From NCBI GenBank assembly GCA_951802195.1, contig OX637621.1, positions 1,364,001-1,428,000 of the forward strand: a stretch of DNA of 64,000 nucleotides, written 5' to 3'. This document shows positions 11,667 to 24,100 of this stretch, piece after piece (the stretch's first letter is position 1; every line of letters starts with the position of its first letter). The stretch is from Tausonia pullulans (Eukaryota; Basidiomycota; Tremellomycetes; Cystofilobasidiales; Mrakiaceae). A program made the position numbers and the translations under genes. The notes below the pieces were generated by a model, which was not told where the DNA came from, ran no database searches, and worked only from the letters and a program-made list of their open reading frames with translations.

Positions 11667-11948
11667 CGGAGATGAAGAAACCAAGGGCTGGAATGGACTC
11701 CAAAGACCCTAGACTTATTAGATTACACGACCCTCACGATGACTTTCTTGCTGCGATGGTTGTTGACCTCAGAAGGAGAACGCGATATTGTGAAGCCCAG
11801 AGAAGATCCAAGCGCAAATGACGTCGCCGGTCTTCGGAAGCGTGGAGAGAAAGGAACCCGATGAGATCGAGTGATCTCCTCCCTCTCGCCCCTCCGAACA
11901 CCCATCACCCATTCTCCTCTACTCCACACTACCACACACTCTCAATCA

Positions 11949-13114
11949 TGTCAACCGTTCGTGCTAGTCTCACTCGTCTCCTCCCGGCCGGCTCGGCATC
12001 AACCCCCAAGACACTCACGCTCTTTCCTGCCCTCGTCGCCCCTCGTGGTTGTCGTCTCTCTCGTTCCTTCATCGGCAACTACTCCTCTCAACCTTTCGCG
12101 ACCTCACCTCTTGCTTTCGCTACCGCATCAAATAACGACTCTAACCCCCAGGACCCGTACAAGCAGACCGACCAGAATGCGCCTGATCTAAAGCAGCGGG
12201 TTGACGAGCTCGTCAAGCTCATTAAGAGCGTCGGCGTGAGTCCCTCGATATGTCGCCCCTTTTCAGTCATATATGATTGGTGTTGAATCTACGATGCTCT
12301 GTTGGTTTCAGCCCTGCATGCTCACCACCCGGGCGCCGGATAGCGAGGCCCTCCACTCCCGTGCGATGTACCCAAGTGCGTCATCTCTTGCTTCGACATG
12401 TTGAAATGTTTTCGTTTCTCGCTGATGCGACCGATCTCCCTTCCCTCTTTCTTTATCTCTCAGCGAGCACCAAAGACCTCACGTTCACTTTCTTCGCTAA
12501 CGCTGAGTCGGGCAAGCACGATGGCATCAAAGTTCGTCCCGGCTTTCAATGTAATGTGCACTCTGAACTGACCCCTCTCTCACGAGCAGAAGGACTCGCA
12601 CGTCAACCTTGCGTTCTACCACCCGGACAACTCGTGGATCTCCGTCGCCGGCGAGGCTAACGTATCCAAGGACCGTCAGAAGATCAAGGAGCTCTGGTCG
12701 CCCGCGACCCAGGCTTGGTTCAACGACCAGGGCACTGAGGGGCATCACGGAGACGAGAATGGTACGTATCGACAGCCAGCAGGGGAGGAAGAGCGATGGA
12801 ATCGTTCTCTGATTGTCATCTCATCTATCTTTGATCCCAGACGCCCGTGTCGAGCTCATCGAGGTCGTCCCGACCGAGATCCGGTACTTCGTTGAGACCA
12901 AGGGCCCCATCTCCAAAGTCGTCGAGTACGTCCTGCTCTCTCTCTGTCCCTCGCTCGGTCCTTTCTTTCTCCCACACTAAAGGCCGACGACTTTTCACTT
13001 GTATGATGAAGCATTGCCACCTCGGCCGTCACGGGCGGCGTCGCCCAACCGGGGAAACTGAGGGTCCTCTCGGGCTCGGAGCTCCGGACGGCGCGCGCAC
13101 TTGTTAAGGAGTGA
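11949..13114 (+). CDS. bli-3-like protein, pyridoxamine-phosphate-oxidase/FMN-binding split barrel, mitochondrial leader
   Basis: Spliced protein with a Ser/Arg/Leu-rich N-terminus (STVRASLTRLLPAG) typical of mitochondrial targeting, followed by DPYKQTD, LKQRVDELVKLIKSVG, PCMLTTRAPDSEALHSRAMY, DLTFTFFANAESGKHDGI and SHVNLAFYHPDNSWISVAGE. It then shows SKDRQKIKELWSPATQAWF and RVELIEVVPTEIRYFVETKG. This is the general-stress-protein-26 / Neurospora Bli-3 type of FMN-binding split barrel. In Neurospora bli-3 is blue-light induced. Any light response here is not shown by the sequence. Six exons are required. The stop lies at 13112-13114. The enzyme substrate is unknown for the family. Confidence 0.8.
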
Positions 13115-13548
13115 TAAAAGGAGAAGAGCACACTCCCTTGTTATGTATGATTTCGTATGCATATTGTCTAGTTCATGGTATCGTCCGTCCAGTCAAGAGG
13201 GAGAGAAACAGACACGATCACTCAAGAAAGTCGACGCAGAAGACAAGGAGGTAAGAGAGGCAAATGTGCACGCCATCTGACACTCAAGTTCCTTCTCAAC
13301 TCTCTCCATGCTTCCTTTTGCTGGACGAAGCCAGGCCGAGATCCTTCCAAGCCAGCGGGCAGATGAGAGGAAGCCGTCCATAAGAGATATGAGAAAGATG
13401 AGGCTAGCTGGAGGCAGCTAGCATCACTCGTAACAGAGAATGAGACCGGAAGGAAACTACGGGAGAGACAAAGAACAGAGGAAAGAAGGGAGTTCGTCTA
13501 CGGGGAGGGGAAGACAGCAACGAGGAGCCGACCGACAACAGCAGTAAC
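13115..13548. other. Convergent 3' region between bli-3-like gene and pyruvate carboxylase
   Basis: About 430 bp between two converging genes. The left part, just after the bli-3-like stop, is AT-richer and likely a polyadenylation zone. The rest is purine-rich. Short ORFs here show no family resemblance, and no gene is called. Confidence 0.5.
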
Positions 13549-16500
13549 TTAATGCTTGATCTCGACGACGAGATCACCCTGGCCGATCGAGTCGCTCTGC
13601 TCGACGGTGACGCGCTTGACGTGGCCCGAGACGGGGGACGACACCACAGACTCCATCTCTGCATGCAAGAAGGCGTAATCAGCATCGGCCAACGATCAAA
13701 GAGACGGGAGGCATGAGAGGGAACGCACTCATGGCGGAAAGAACGACGAGAGGGTCACCCTTCTTGACCTCCTGGCCCTCTTTGACGCGAACCTCAATGA
13801 CGACACCGGCCATTGGGGAGCCGACCGAGCCAGGCTCGCCGGGGACGGCCTTCTCGCGGGCGACGTGCTCGATCGCCGCGTCGCGGTCCTCGATGAGGAC
13901 GGCGCGAACCTCTCCGTTAAGCTCGAAGACTGATGTGCAGGAGCAAAGTTCTGTCAGTGGTAGGGAAGAGGAGAAAACAGGAAGGGATGACCATCACGCA
14001 CAGCACTCGCGGGTACCCTTGTCAAGGTCGATGGGTCCGATGGCAAGGAGCTTGATGATGAGCATCTTGCCCTGCTCGATCATGATCTGCATCTCCTCGC
14101 CGATGGCCGGCTTAGCAAGGAAGTAGCGCGTCGGGACGACCGAGAGGTCTCCGTACTTCTCGACGAAGCCCATAAACTCGTCGAAGACCTTGGGGTCTGT
14201 TGCAAAGTGGGTCAGCAGTGTGCGAGCGAGAGAGAGCATGTCAGAGAGCCGGACCACTCACACATGGCGTACGAGTTGACGTCGGCGTCGGTGATCGACT
14301 TCCCGTACTTCTCCCTCAGGTCCGCCTTGATCTGCTTGAAGTTGAGCGGCGCCATCGTGAGACCGGGCCGCTTGTCGATCCGGGGGCGGTCACGGATGAT
14401 GTCGGAGCGGAGGGGCTCGGGGAAGCCACCGTACGGCTGGCCAAGGTTGCCCTGGAAGAAGTCGACGACCGACTCGGGGAAGTCGAGCTGGCCGGCCCTT
14501 TTGAGGACATCCTCCTTGGAAAGCTTGTTGGACACCATGAACTGGGCGAAGTCGCCGACGACCTTCGACGACGGGGTGACCTTGATGATGTCACCGCACT
14601 GAGGGAGAGAGAAGATGAGTTCGCGCAGGAGCAACGCAGAGAGAACTCGCAGGGATTTGCCTACTCACAAGCTGGTTCGCCTCGATGTATTTCTTCTTGA
14701 TCTCGGTCCACTGGGTGCCAAGGCCAAGCTGAGTGGCCTGGAACTGAAGGTTCGTGTACTGGCCTCCCGGCATCTCGTGGTCGAATACACCAGAGTCCGA
14801 AGCGCGGACGTTGGCCTCGAAGCAGGTGTAGAGCTGGCGGACCTGGGTCCAGTACTGGTTGAGAGCCTGGATGTGAGCGTGCGAAATGCCAGTGCCGAGC
14901 TCGGACTGCTCAAGCGCGGCACAGACGGCACCCATCGCCGGCTGAGAGGTGAGACCCGAGAGGACATCGATGGCGACATCGACGACGTCGGCACCGGCAG
15001 CGGCGCAGGCAAGCATCGAGGCAGCGGCAATACCAGCCGTGTCGTGGGAGTGGACGTGGATCGGGAGGTCCGGGTGGCGTTCACGGATGGCGCTGATGAG
15101 GAGGGTCGCCGCCTGAGGCTTGAGGAGACCAGCCATATCCTTGATGCCGAGGACGTGGATGCCCTCCTTAACGAGCTGGTCGGTGAGGTCGAGGTAGTAG
15201 TCGAGCGTGTACTTTGTCTTCTTGGGGTCCGCAAGGTCACCGGAGTAGCAGATCGCCGCCTCGACGACTCCGCCGGCCTTCTTGGCGGCGTCGATTCCGA
15301 GCTTCATGTTGTCGATGTAGTTGAGCGAGCTGGAGCAGAATTCTGGTTAGTTTGAAGGTGAGAGTGCTAGGTGGAGAGTAGCCACGCACTCGAAGACACG
15401 GAAGATGTCAAGACCGTTCTCGACGGCGCGCTTGGAAAACTCGTAGATAGCGTTGTCCGGGTACGAGGTGTATCCGACGGCGTTAGCTCCGCGGACAAGC
15501 GCCTGGAAGGGGATGTTGGGGACCAGACGACGGAGGGTGCGCTGAGGGAGAGAGGAAGGTCAGTGTTGGCAGCGACAACCGATCAACAAAAGCCAATTCG
15601 AGCGTGGACACCACTCACGAGACGCTCCCAGGGGTCCTCGTAGAGGAAACGCATGGCGACGTCAAAGGTGGCGCCACCCCAGCACTCGAGCGAATAGGCG
15701 TTCTGGAGGGCGTGCGACGTCTCACGAGCAATGTTGGCCATGTCGATCGTGCGAAGCCTCGTCGCGAGGAGGGACTGGTGGGCGTCACGCCAAGTGGTGT
15801 CCATGATGAGGCAGCCCTTGTAGTTGCGGATGGCCTTGGCGAAAGCCTCGGGTCCCTCCTTGACAATGATGTTCCTCCATCCGGTCAGGCACGGCTGGCT
15901 CGTGTCAATCTGCTTAGACGCGTCGACCGTCTCGTAGAGCTTGGGGATCTCGGCCTCCTCGGTGAGACCAGGCGGACCGCTCTGGCCGAGAATGGACGAC
16001 CCGTTAACGGCGACGTCTCCAAGGTAGGCAAGGAGCTTCTGAGCGCGATTCTGCGACGTCACGAGCTTGAAGAGGTCCGGGGTGTCGTCAATGAAGGTCG
16101 TCCACGTCTGGCCCGAGACGAAGACATCGTGGGTGAGCAGCCGGAAGAGGAAGGGAATGTTGGTCTTGACTCCACGAATGCGGAACTCGACAAGCGCACG
16201 GAGCATCTTGCGGCGCGCAACCTCGTAGGTGGCACCGGAGCACGAGATCTTGACGAGGAGCGAGTCGTAGTGCGGTGTGATCTGAGCACCGGCAAAGCCG
16301 CTCGACGTGTCGAGACGGACACCGTTGCCTCCGGACGACCGATAGACCTCGATCTTGCCCGTGTCGGGCTGGAAGCCGTTGGCGGCATCCTCGGTGGTGA
16401 CACGGCACTGGATGGCGAAGCCGCGCTGGGTGATGTTCTGCTGGGTGAGTCCAAGCGAGGGGAGCGTCGCACCCGCGGCGATCTGGATCTGAGCGGCGAC

Positions 16501-18231
16501 GATATCGATGCCGGTGATCTCCTCGGTGATGGTGTGCTCGACCTGGACACGCGGGTTGACCTCGATGAAGTAGTGGCGACCCATCTGGTCGACGAGGAAC
16601 TCGACTGTTCCGGCGTTAGAGTAGCCGATCTGCTGAGAGATAGTGATGGCGTCCTTGAAGAGACCCTGGAGAGTCTCCGACTTGATGTGCGGCGCAGGGG
16701 CAACCTCAACGACCTTCTGGTGCCGACGCTGAACGGAGCAGTCACGCTCGAAAAGGTGGACCACGTTGCCCTCGTTGTCACCGATGATCTGGACCTCGAT
16801 GTGCCTCGGGTGGTCAAGGAAACCTGGAAGACAGGCTGGTCAGTCAAGTCCAAACACCCGCTCGGGGACCTCGCGACTCACGCTCAATGAAGACAGTTCC
16901 ATCGCCGAAAGCCGTCTTGGCCTCGGACGTTGCCCGGTTGAAGGCGTCCTGCATCTCGCTCTGCTCCCGGACGACACGCATACCACGGCCTCCTCCGCCG
17001 AATGCGGCCTTGATGATGACCGGGAAGCCGTACTCCTTGATGAACTCAGCGGCCTCGTCCCACTTGGCAACGGCTCCAGGCGTTCCGGGAACGACGGGGA
17101 CCCCGCAGCCGATGGCTGGAGAAGGGAGCAAACATGGGTGGTCAGAGCCGAGAAGGACTGTCACTCTAAAAGATCGGGAATTCACCGAGCGAACGAGCGG
17201 TTGTCTTGTCTCCGAGACCAGCGATAACCTTGGGGTCCGGTCCGATAAAGACGATGCCGGCGTCCCTACACTTCTGGGCAAACTCGGCGTTCTCAGAGAG
17301 GAATCCATATCTGTCCAAGGTCGCAGGGTGTCAGCAGAAGAAAACGACGGAGGGCGAGCGCGCGCATGGCCGAGGCACACGCACCCAGGGTGGATCATGT
17401 CGACGCCGTGCTCCAGAGCGATGCGGATGATGTCGTCCTGGGCGAGGTAGGCGGCGACCGGGGTGAGGCCTTTGCCCACCTGGTAGGCCTCGTCGGCCTA
17501 ACAGGAAGAAAGGCGGGCAAGATAGGGAGATCAGCGATGACATGATTGAAGGGAGGCGCCAGCCTTCGGGAACGAGGCGTCCGAGCGAGGGAAGCATTCA
17601 TCGTTTGTTCGTCCTCACCTTGTGCCTGTGGGCTCCGAGCCTGTCCTCGTAAGAATAGATGGCAACAGTCGTCATGGCAAGCTCGTCTGCAGGGAAGCGA
17701 GAAAGCCTCGTCAGCATCATGCGAACAGAGGACAAGAGATGAAAGAGTCTGGGTCGAGCGCCGCACTCACGGCTATCAGGCAAGGCCAGCCGAAGAGGGA
17801 CGCGAAGGGGGTGCCTCCGTCAGTCAGGGGGCTCTCTGTCTCCTTCTCAATTCCTCTCTCGAGATCGAGCGGGCCGGACTCACGCTGTCCGGAAAATACG
17901 GATGGCGATTTCCTGCAGGAGAGGGAAGAGCAGGGGCAATCATTAGGGCTTGAGGAGACGGACAGGAGAACCGCAACGGCGAGAGGGACGGGACGCACTC
18001 CACGGTTCGCAACCATGAGCTTCTTGAGGGGTCCACCATGGCCGGCAGCCTTTTTGCGGATGTTCTGAATAGTATGGCTGGGGAGCGGCGTCATCAAATG
18101 GCCATAGCAGCGAGCGAGCTAGGCGACCACACCAACCTGGGCGTGCCCGGGGTCGAGGGGAGACTGTGGTCGAGGCCTCCGAGATGGGCGGTCCAGGCTT
18201 CGATGGGGGTGATAGACTCGAGGGAGGTCAT
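13549..18231 (-). CDS. PYC1: Pyruvate carboxylase
   Basis: Biotin-dependent ATP + bicarbonate + pyruvate to oxaloacetate; the anaplerotic entry for gluconeogenesis and lipogenesis, cytosolic in fungi. N-terminus [13 protein letters not shown] (start 18231) splices to [22 protein letters not shown], the start of the biotin carboxylase domain. Then come [38 protein letters not shown] (ATP-grasp glycine loop), [40 protein letters not shown] and [17 protein letters not shown]. The carboxyltransferase domain has [61 protein letters not shown] and HVHSHDTAG. The C-terminal biotinyl domain ends with SAMK/MES (biotinylated Lys; the intron falls right after the Lys codon) and [11 protein letters not shown]. 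At least ten introns. All domains are complete and in frame, so it looks functional. Confidence 0.95.
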
Positions 18232-19750
18232 GGCACCTGCTGCCACAAAGAAGGGGGAGGGAGAAGAAAGGGGAGGAAAGGGAAGAGACGCAAACGGGGG
18301 TCTGGGTGGCTCGAGAGGACAGGCAGGATGCAGCGAAGGGGGCGGGGGTGAAAGAAGAGAGCGAGTCAGGCCGTGACGACTTGGCGGCCGCGGAGGGCTG
18401 AACCAGTAGTGCAGCAGGGTCCCGGCTGGCCGGCTCGCGGAGGGAGGGCTCACCTTGTCTCGAAGACGAAGGCGCGAGCAAGAGGAGCTGAGACTGGGAA
18501 GGGGGAGCAGAGGGGGAGAGTCGGTGGGCGATTGAGGTTGGATGAAAACGCGCGCCAGCAAAGTCCGGGTCGATTGAGAGAAGAGCGAGCGAGAGAAGGC
18601 GGAAACGGCGGGCAGCGGTGGGGAACGGCAAACGGCGAACGACGACCTGCGCGGGGCCCGCTGCCCTCGCTGACTTTCTTTCTGCTTGTCTCCCGTCTTC
18701 CATCACGAGGGAAACGTCACTGTGGCCTGAAGATTGCATGCAGCTGTCTCTCGTTGCTCTCCTACGTTCCTATCCTGCTCACTCTCTGCGGCAGGGAGAA
18801 GTCCAAGAGTGTTCAGCCGGCTGCGCGGCCGCTCATCGGTTCGCCCGCCCGTTCCACAACGGAAATTGCTTCGCCACCAGGCATGATGTCGCCACATCCA
18901 TCACACTCCCCCTCCTTTCTTCAGCCAAGCCAGATCGGCCGAAATCAACTCGGCCATATGCGGAGCCCCGATTCCGTCTTTGCTCCGTGTTGCGGGCGGC
19001 ACCCTCGGCCCGGCCATCATCAACCCAGAGCAGCCAGCCAATCAGCAGATGACGGAAGTCGGGCTGAGACTTGCACCGATGAGAGGAGAGAGCATCAAGA
19101 AACCAGGCGAAGAGTGCACGATCCCGCCTATTACTTTTGCCGGACGAGTATGCGCCCGGGGAAAGGAAGATAGGGAAACCAGACGAGGGGACGACGACCA
19201 TCCTTCTCGATGTTGTCTCTGTTTCGCTCGTCACTTCCCTCGCTTTGTTGAAACAAGGCCGGCCGACCAGACCGAACGAACGCAGCAGCACTTTGACTGA
19301 CGCCGCTCTATTACTACCCTCGACTTGCGACAATGACTCACGGAGCTCTCAAGGGAGGCTTTGTTTTGTCGTCTTTCTGTCTTCGCCGCGCCGATAAGAC
19401 GATTGGCAACGACCTGACGAGGGCGACGACGACGTACTAAGTGCATTACACCTTCCCCCCGACTCCGCAACTGGCTGGGGCGAGAGAGAAAGGAGCAACG
19501 GAATCTGACTTATTGCCTCGAGTAGTCTGTGGTGGCGGATGGATCCGGGATGGGGTGAAAGAAAGATCTGTGGGGTCGGATGACCAGGCCAAGACCCCGA
19601 TCACTCGCAGAATCTCCTTCTCAGCAAAGCAAGGAAAAAAATAAAACTTGACGAACAACCCTGTTTCCGTCTCCACTGTGCTCTCCTTCTTCCCCTCTTC
19701 TTTGCGCCTGCTAGCCGTGCGACTAGACCAGACGTATTTAGAGTCTTCTC
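18232..19750. promoter_or_regulatory. Long non-coding region upstream of pyruvate carboxylase
   Basis: About 1.5 kb between the PYC1 start and the stop of the glyoxalase gene, one of the two longest gene-free stretches in the window. Both flanking genes are on the minus strand, so this is PYC1 upstream DNA plus the 3' tail of nothing else obvious. Open frames of up to 266 codons (18373-19173) look like chance reading in GC-rich DNA: they have low-complexity Arg/Pro/Ser composition and no recognisable motifs. The part next to the start is strongly CT-rich on the coding strand, consistent with a long 5' UTR and perhaps a leader intron. Confidence 0.45.
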
Positions 19751-20728
19751 TCAGTCCTCGGAAGGCACGGCAGTCGCTGGGACCTCTGGAGCCTGCGATT
19801 CGTACTCCTCGTCCGTCAGGTGGGAGGCAAAGTGGATGCGGTTGCCTGAAGATCGGGAGGAGATCGGTGAAAAAGAGGGGGAAGTCGAGCGCGTGATAGA
19901 AGAGATACAAGGGAGCCAGCCGGATCAGTGCGCGGCTTCACTCCTCTCAACACACCCACAACTCACCATCAGGGTCGAGCAAGGTGAACTGCCGAAACCC
20001 CCACGGTTTGCCCTCGCACTTGTCGCCTCCGTTCGGGCCGTACGTCGGGGCTTCGTCCTCCGGGAGAGACGAGAGAAGCTTGAAGAGGGCGTCGGCTTCG
20101 CCCGTCTGTTCACGCCGGACATCGCCAGTCAGTCAGTCAACCAAGAGGAGGAATGCTTTGAACCACAGTACAATCTCTTCACCTCGAGGACCATAAATAT
20201 TTCGGCAGGCCCACCGAGCTCAAAATGCCAAGCGGACGCGTTCCTCTCTCGGTAGTACCTGTGGACCCTCACGCGCGCGTGTCAGCTCCCTTCCTCCTCT
20301 CGCCGCCCAAACAAGTCATATGGCAAGGCTCAGCATACTCACAGGTTACAGCAGGCATCCTCGCCGCCAATGACCGATGCGAACCTAAGGGGGTAGAGAA
20401 TAATGCCAAGCTAAGCCGAGCGAGCGAGCGATTGATTGAAGGAGATCCTCGCGGTAGACCCCTCCGGTTACAGACTACAGACCTCCCAGTCACTCACCCG
20501 GGGTGCTTGCCAGACAACTTCCAGCCAAGCCTAAGGGGGAAGATGCAGAAAAGATTGTTTTGTTAGCCTCATTGGTCCTCCACCAGCCCGCACGGCAATG
20601 GTAGGATGGGGGGCGAGGGTTGTCGGGACGCACTGAACCCAGAACTGGATGGTCGCGTCGAGGTTGTTGCACGGGAGGACGGGGACGGGCTTGATATATT
20701 TGATCTTGTCGTGAGGAACGGGAGGCAT
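19751..20728 (-). CDS. Glyoxalase / VOC-superfamily protein (bleomycin-resistance-like)
   Basis: N-terminus MPPVPHDKIKYIKPVPVLPC then NNLDATIQFWVQ, the first beta-alpha unit typical of vicinal-oxygen-chelate proteins. Further exons give LGWKLSGKHP, FASVIGGEDACCNL, a short VHRYYRE segment, GEADALFKLLSSLPEDEAP and, near the end, KPWGFRQFTLLDPDGNRIHF, the second metal-ligand motif ([WF]GxR-x-F-x-x-x-DPDGN-x-x-x-F). The tail is acidic (DEEYESQAP ... SED). About six exons. The fold is confident. The substrate is not: VOC members include glyoxalases, dioxygenases and antibiotic-binding proteins. The downstream RhoGEF gene runs in the same direction. Confidence 0.72.
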
Positions 20729-21101
20729 GTTAACGAGGACTGGTGGTTGTTGGGTGTTGTTGGATGAGGGAGGAGGGGGAGGAAGGAGAAGGCAAACAGG
20801 CTCATGAAACGAGACACGAGGGGTGTCGGGGCTCGCCGACTTCGATCCACTCCCGCCCTTCTCATCTTCTCCACCCTCTTGCTTGGCCGAGTGAGCACGT
20901 GCGGAATGAGAAAAAAGGATATGGAAAATGTATTGTGCGAGATGTAGACAAGTGAAGCGCTGGTAGATAGAGTGACGGAATGCGTGCGCTCGAATACAGA
21001 GACAGGGGACAGAGAGGGGAAAGAAAGAGAGAATGCAAAGCGTTCAAAGCTAGCGAGCGAGGGAGATGAGAACGGAAACAAGACAACGACGACGATGACG
21101 A
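20729..21101. promoter_or_regulatory. Upstream region of the glyoxalase/VOC gene and 3' end of the RhoGEF gene neighbourhood
   Basis: About 370 bp. On the minus strand it is rich in CT tracts, as in many fungal 5' flanks. No gene is seen. Confidence 0.4.
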
Positions 21102-24100
21102 TTAGCGGTAATGCTGCTGCCCCCGAGTAAACTCGAGCCCGGCCGGGAAGAGCTGAGGGGGCTGGTCCCGATGAAAAGGGATGACGGGCGGGCCTTGCGG
21201 CTGTGGCTGCTGCTGGTGGCGCGGGAAGTAGCCCGACTGTTGATAGTGCGGGTGGGGACGAGGCGGCGGGGCCGACAACGGGTCGTCCAAAAGAACAGTT
21301 GGCTCGAGCTCAAACACAAGTTGAGGTGTTCCGGCCCGGCCTGGCGTTTTGTCGTCGTCCATCGCCACATGAATCCGAGCCTCGGTCGTCGCGCTTTCCT
21401 GGCCGTAACCCTCCGGACCCGGGGTTGACGATGAGTTTGTTGCGCTGGTGCCATCCCAGACGCAACTGAGAGGGCAGGGGGCAGGGAAGGTATCAGAGGG
21501 TGATCGCTCGCTCGGAATAAGGCACGAAGGAGACCCAACCCACCGAATGTCCTTGCCCGTGATGATCTGTACGAGCTTCCCCGTGTGGATGTGCCGGATC
21601 TCGATGAAGCCGTACGAGAAAAGAAGGAAGTGAGGCGGATGGAATGCGACCGTCTTGGGCTGGGTCTCCCACTCGATCACGCGGAAGTCACGCGAGGGCT
21701 CGCCGTGCCTGTTCACGAACAGGCGTCAGTCACCGCAAGCAATCGCAGAGGGACGAGAGATGGGGCGCCTCACTTCTCCACGTAGAAGCCCATGTTGTGG
21801 TAGCAAAGTAAGAATTCGGTATCGGCTGGGATTGAGGAAATTCAAGTCAGCAAATGAACCTGGTTCAGGAGGCACGTGGTCGACTCCGACTCACTCGAGC
21901 GGAACATGCCCAGAGGCGAGGCTGACTCGCAGCGCTTGGCCAGCGTTGCCAGCGCCGGGTTCTCCCGCAGTCGGGAGGGGACAAATATCGGGATTGTGCC
22001 TCCCTGAAGATTAGCGAGGTCCATGATCTCGAAGCCCTTAGCGCAGACGATTGCGAGCTTGGCTTTGAGAAAGTGAATAAGGCGGGCGTCGCTCGGAATG
22101 AAGAAGTCCTTGAAGACCCGGAACGACAGGCCGCTCTTCGCCCCCGAACCGAAGAAGTTCCGTCGTCCGTGGTCGGCGCGGGCATCAATGGGCATGGGTT
22201 CGAGCACACGGAAGACGCTGTCAAGCTGCTTCTTCTTCATGTAACAGACGAGCGTGCGGCCCGAGAGTTGGCCGACGCTGAAGAACAGAACATGGGCGCT
22301 CCCACTGAGCCGCTCGGGTCCGCGCGACGAGACCGACGAGCCGGCGGTCGGAACGAGAGCCTCGATTTGGTAAGCGTAAAGCGACTGAGGAAGGGAAGGA
22401 GAGGTCAGGGGCAAACCGGTGGCGAGCACCAAAGCAAGATGGTTCATACGTGGTCGGCGAGGACGAGGAACATTGAGAACGCTTCGAGGACGGCGCATTG
22501 GAGGACATTCCTGACGTGAAGGACCTTGCTAAAGGCTGTCAAGTGGAGGAAGAGAGCTGCGGTCAGCTAGCGAGCATCAATGCATGTCAAAAATCGTCCC
22601 TACAAAAAATGTTCCCCTTCATGCCGATCCAAACGCCCTCGTCGCAGCCAATCGCGACGAGCTCTCTTCGGTCGCGGGTGCCTGCACACGAACGAAGTCG
22701 AAGTCAGCGACAGGAACCGCCCGATTGTCTGCGGCCGTCACTAATAAGCAATCGGGCGGTTCCCGTCGCTGACTTACGGAAGGGGACCGAGCATGTGATC
22801 TGTCCCGCGAACGGTGCATTTTCGCCTGGCCGCGAGGAGCCCGCCGTCGGGATAGCCGAGCCGGACTTGTAAAGCGTGCCCTTGGATATGACGCCCAGTT
22901 CGAAGACCTTGTTGGAGTCGGCGACGACATCGCTGAGCGTCTTGGCTTCCTGAAGCTTGTCCCGCCACTCGGCGCGCTTCGCTTCAGAGTCGGCCCAGAG
23001 GATGTACGTCCCGCCCATGACGTCCGAGCTCTTGATGACATACGTGAAAGGCCAGACTTCGGCGTGCTTGTCGGCCGCGGCGGCATCGCGCGTCGACGAC
23101 CGACCGATAATATTGGAGCTGATCGTCGAGGACGACGACTGGCGGATGGGCGGACCGTCAAAGTTACCAAGGGTGATGAGGCTGAGCGGGATGGGCTAGA
23201 AGGAAAGAGATTCGTCAGGCAGCGGAAGAGGGACAAAGAAGAGAGAGAGAGCTTGGACGAACTCGCTTGAAGACGACATGCTTGAGAGCGCCTTCCTCGG
23301 ACGCTGAACGTTTGCCCTCACGCACACGCATGTGTCGCGTTGTGACAACTGGGGTCGAGGCGCATCAGAACTTGAGTTGAAGGAAAAAAGAGAGAAGGTG
23401 GCGAGCTCACGGTAGTTGTCGAGAAGCACAACAAAGACCTGGACGTTGTCTGGCTGACGGAGATAGCCCTGCAAAGCGCCAAATTCCGACCAATTAGTGT
23501 CTACAGTCTGAGCGCCATCCAGGTACCAAGCTCCGGACCTTGTGGATGAGCTGCCTGCTCGGGTTGAGCAGCTCGAGGTCTGTGATGACTGAGTCGGAGA
23601 ACCGGGCATCGCTCGGTGTCGTGAGCGTGTCTTTGAGGCTCCACATCTCAATCCGCTCTTGGGCGGCCGCGACAGCCTTGTCCGTCTTGGCCGAGGTCAG
23701 CTTGAGGTCCTCGAGGACGGAGCGCACCTCGTCGGAGGGGAGACCATCCTTTTCGAGGAGGGAGATCATTTCACCGAGAAGCAGACTGTATCGCAGCAGA
23801 CGGGGGATCGCTGAGGTGATGGATAGATAAAGTCAGAATTGAGTGGCCAGCGGAAATGGCGATGAGGGGGTCGGACACACGGCGATTAATGAAATCGGAG
23901 AGGTCCTTGCGGTAAGCCCGCGGTTGACGCGTGCAACTCTGGAGCGCGAGTAAGGATTAGTGACGAAGATGACAACTGGGTCGAACGGAGTCAGGCACCT
24001 CGAAGAATTCCTTGAAAGCCGGATTGTTCTGCCGCTCTCGGTCAACCTTCCACTTGGCGATCGGGTAGTTTGCTGCGTAGTCCTAACCGGCAGCAGATGA

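Noticed and set aside
15604-16890. 428-codon open frame on the plus strand
   Set aside because: It is the exact antisense of the biotin carboxylase part of pyruvate carboxylase. Its Glu/Leu/Asp/Val composition is what GC-rich codon bias produces on the opposite strand.
18373-19173. 266-codon plus-strand frame upstream of PYC1
   Set aside because: Low-complexity, no motif, and overlapped by several similar frames on both strands. Treated as chance in GC-rich non-coding DNA.
22191-22215. tRNA T-loop-like GGTTCGAGC
   Set aside because: It lies inside the RhoGEF coding region, and no matching acceptor or anticodon stem is nearby.
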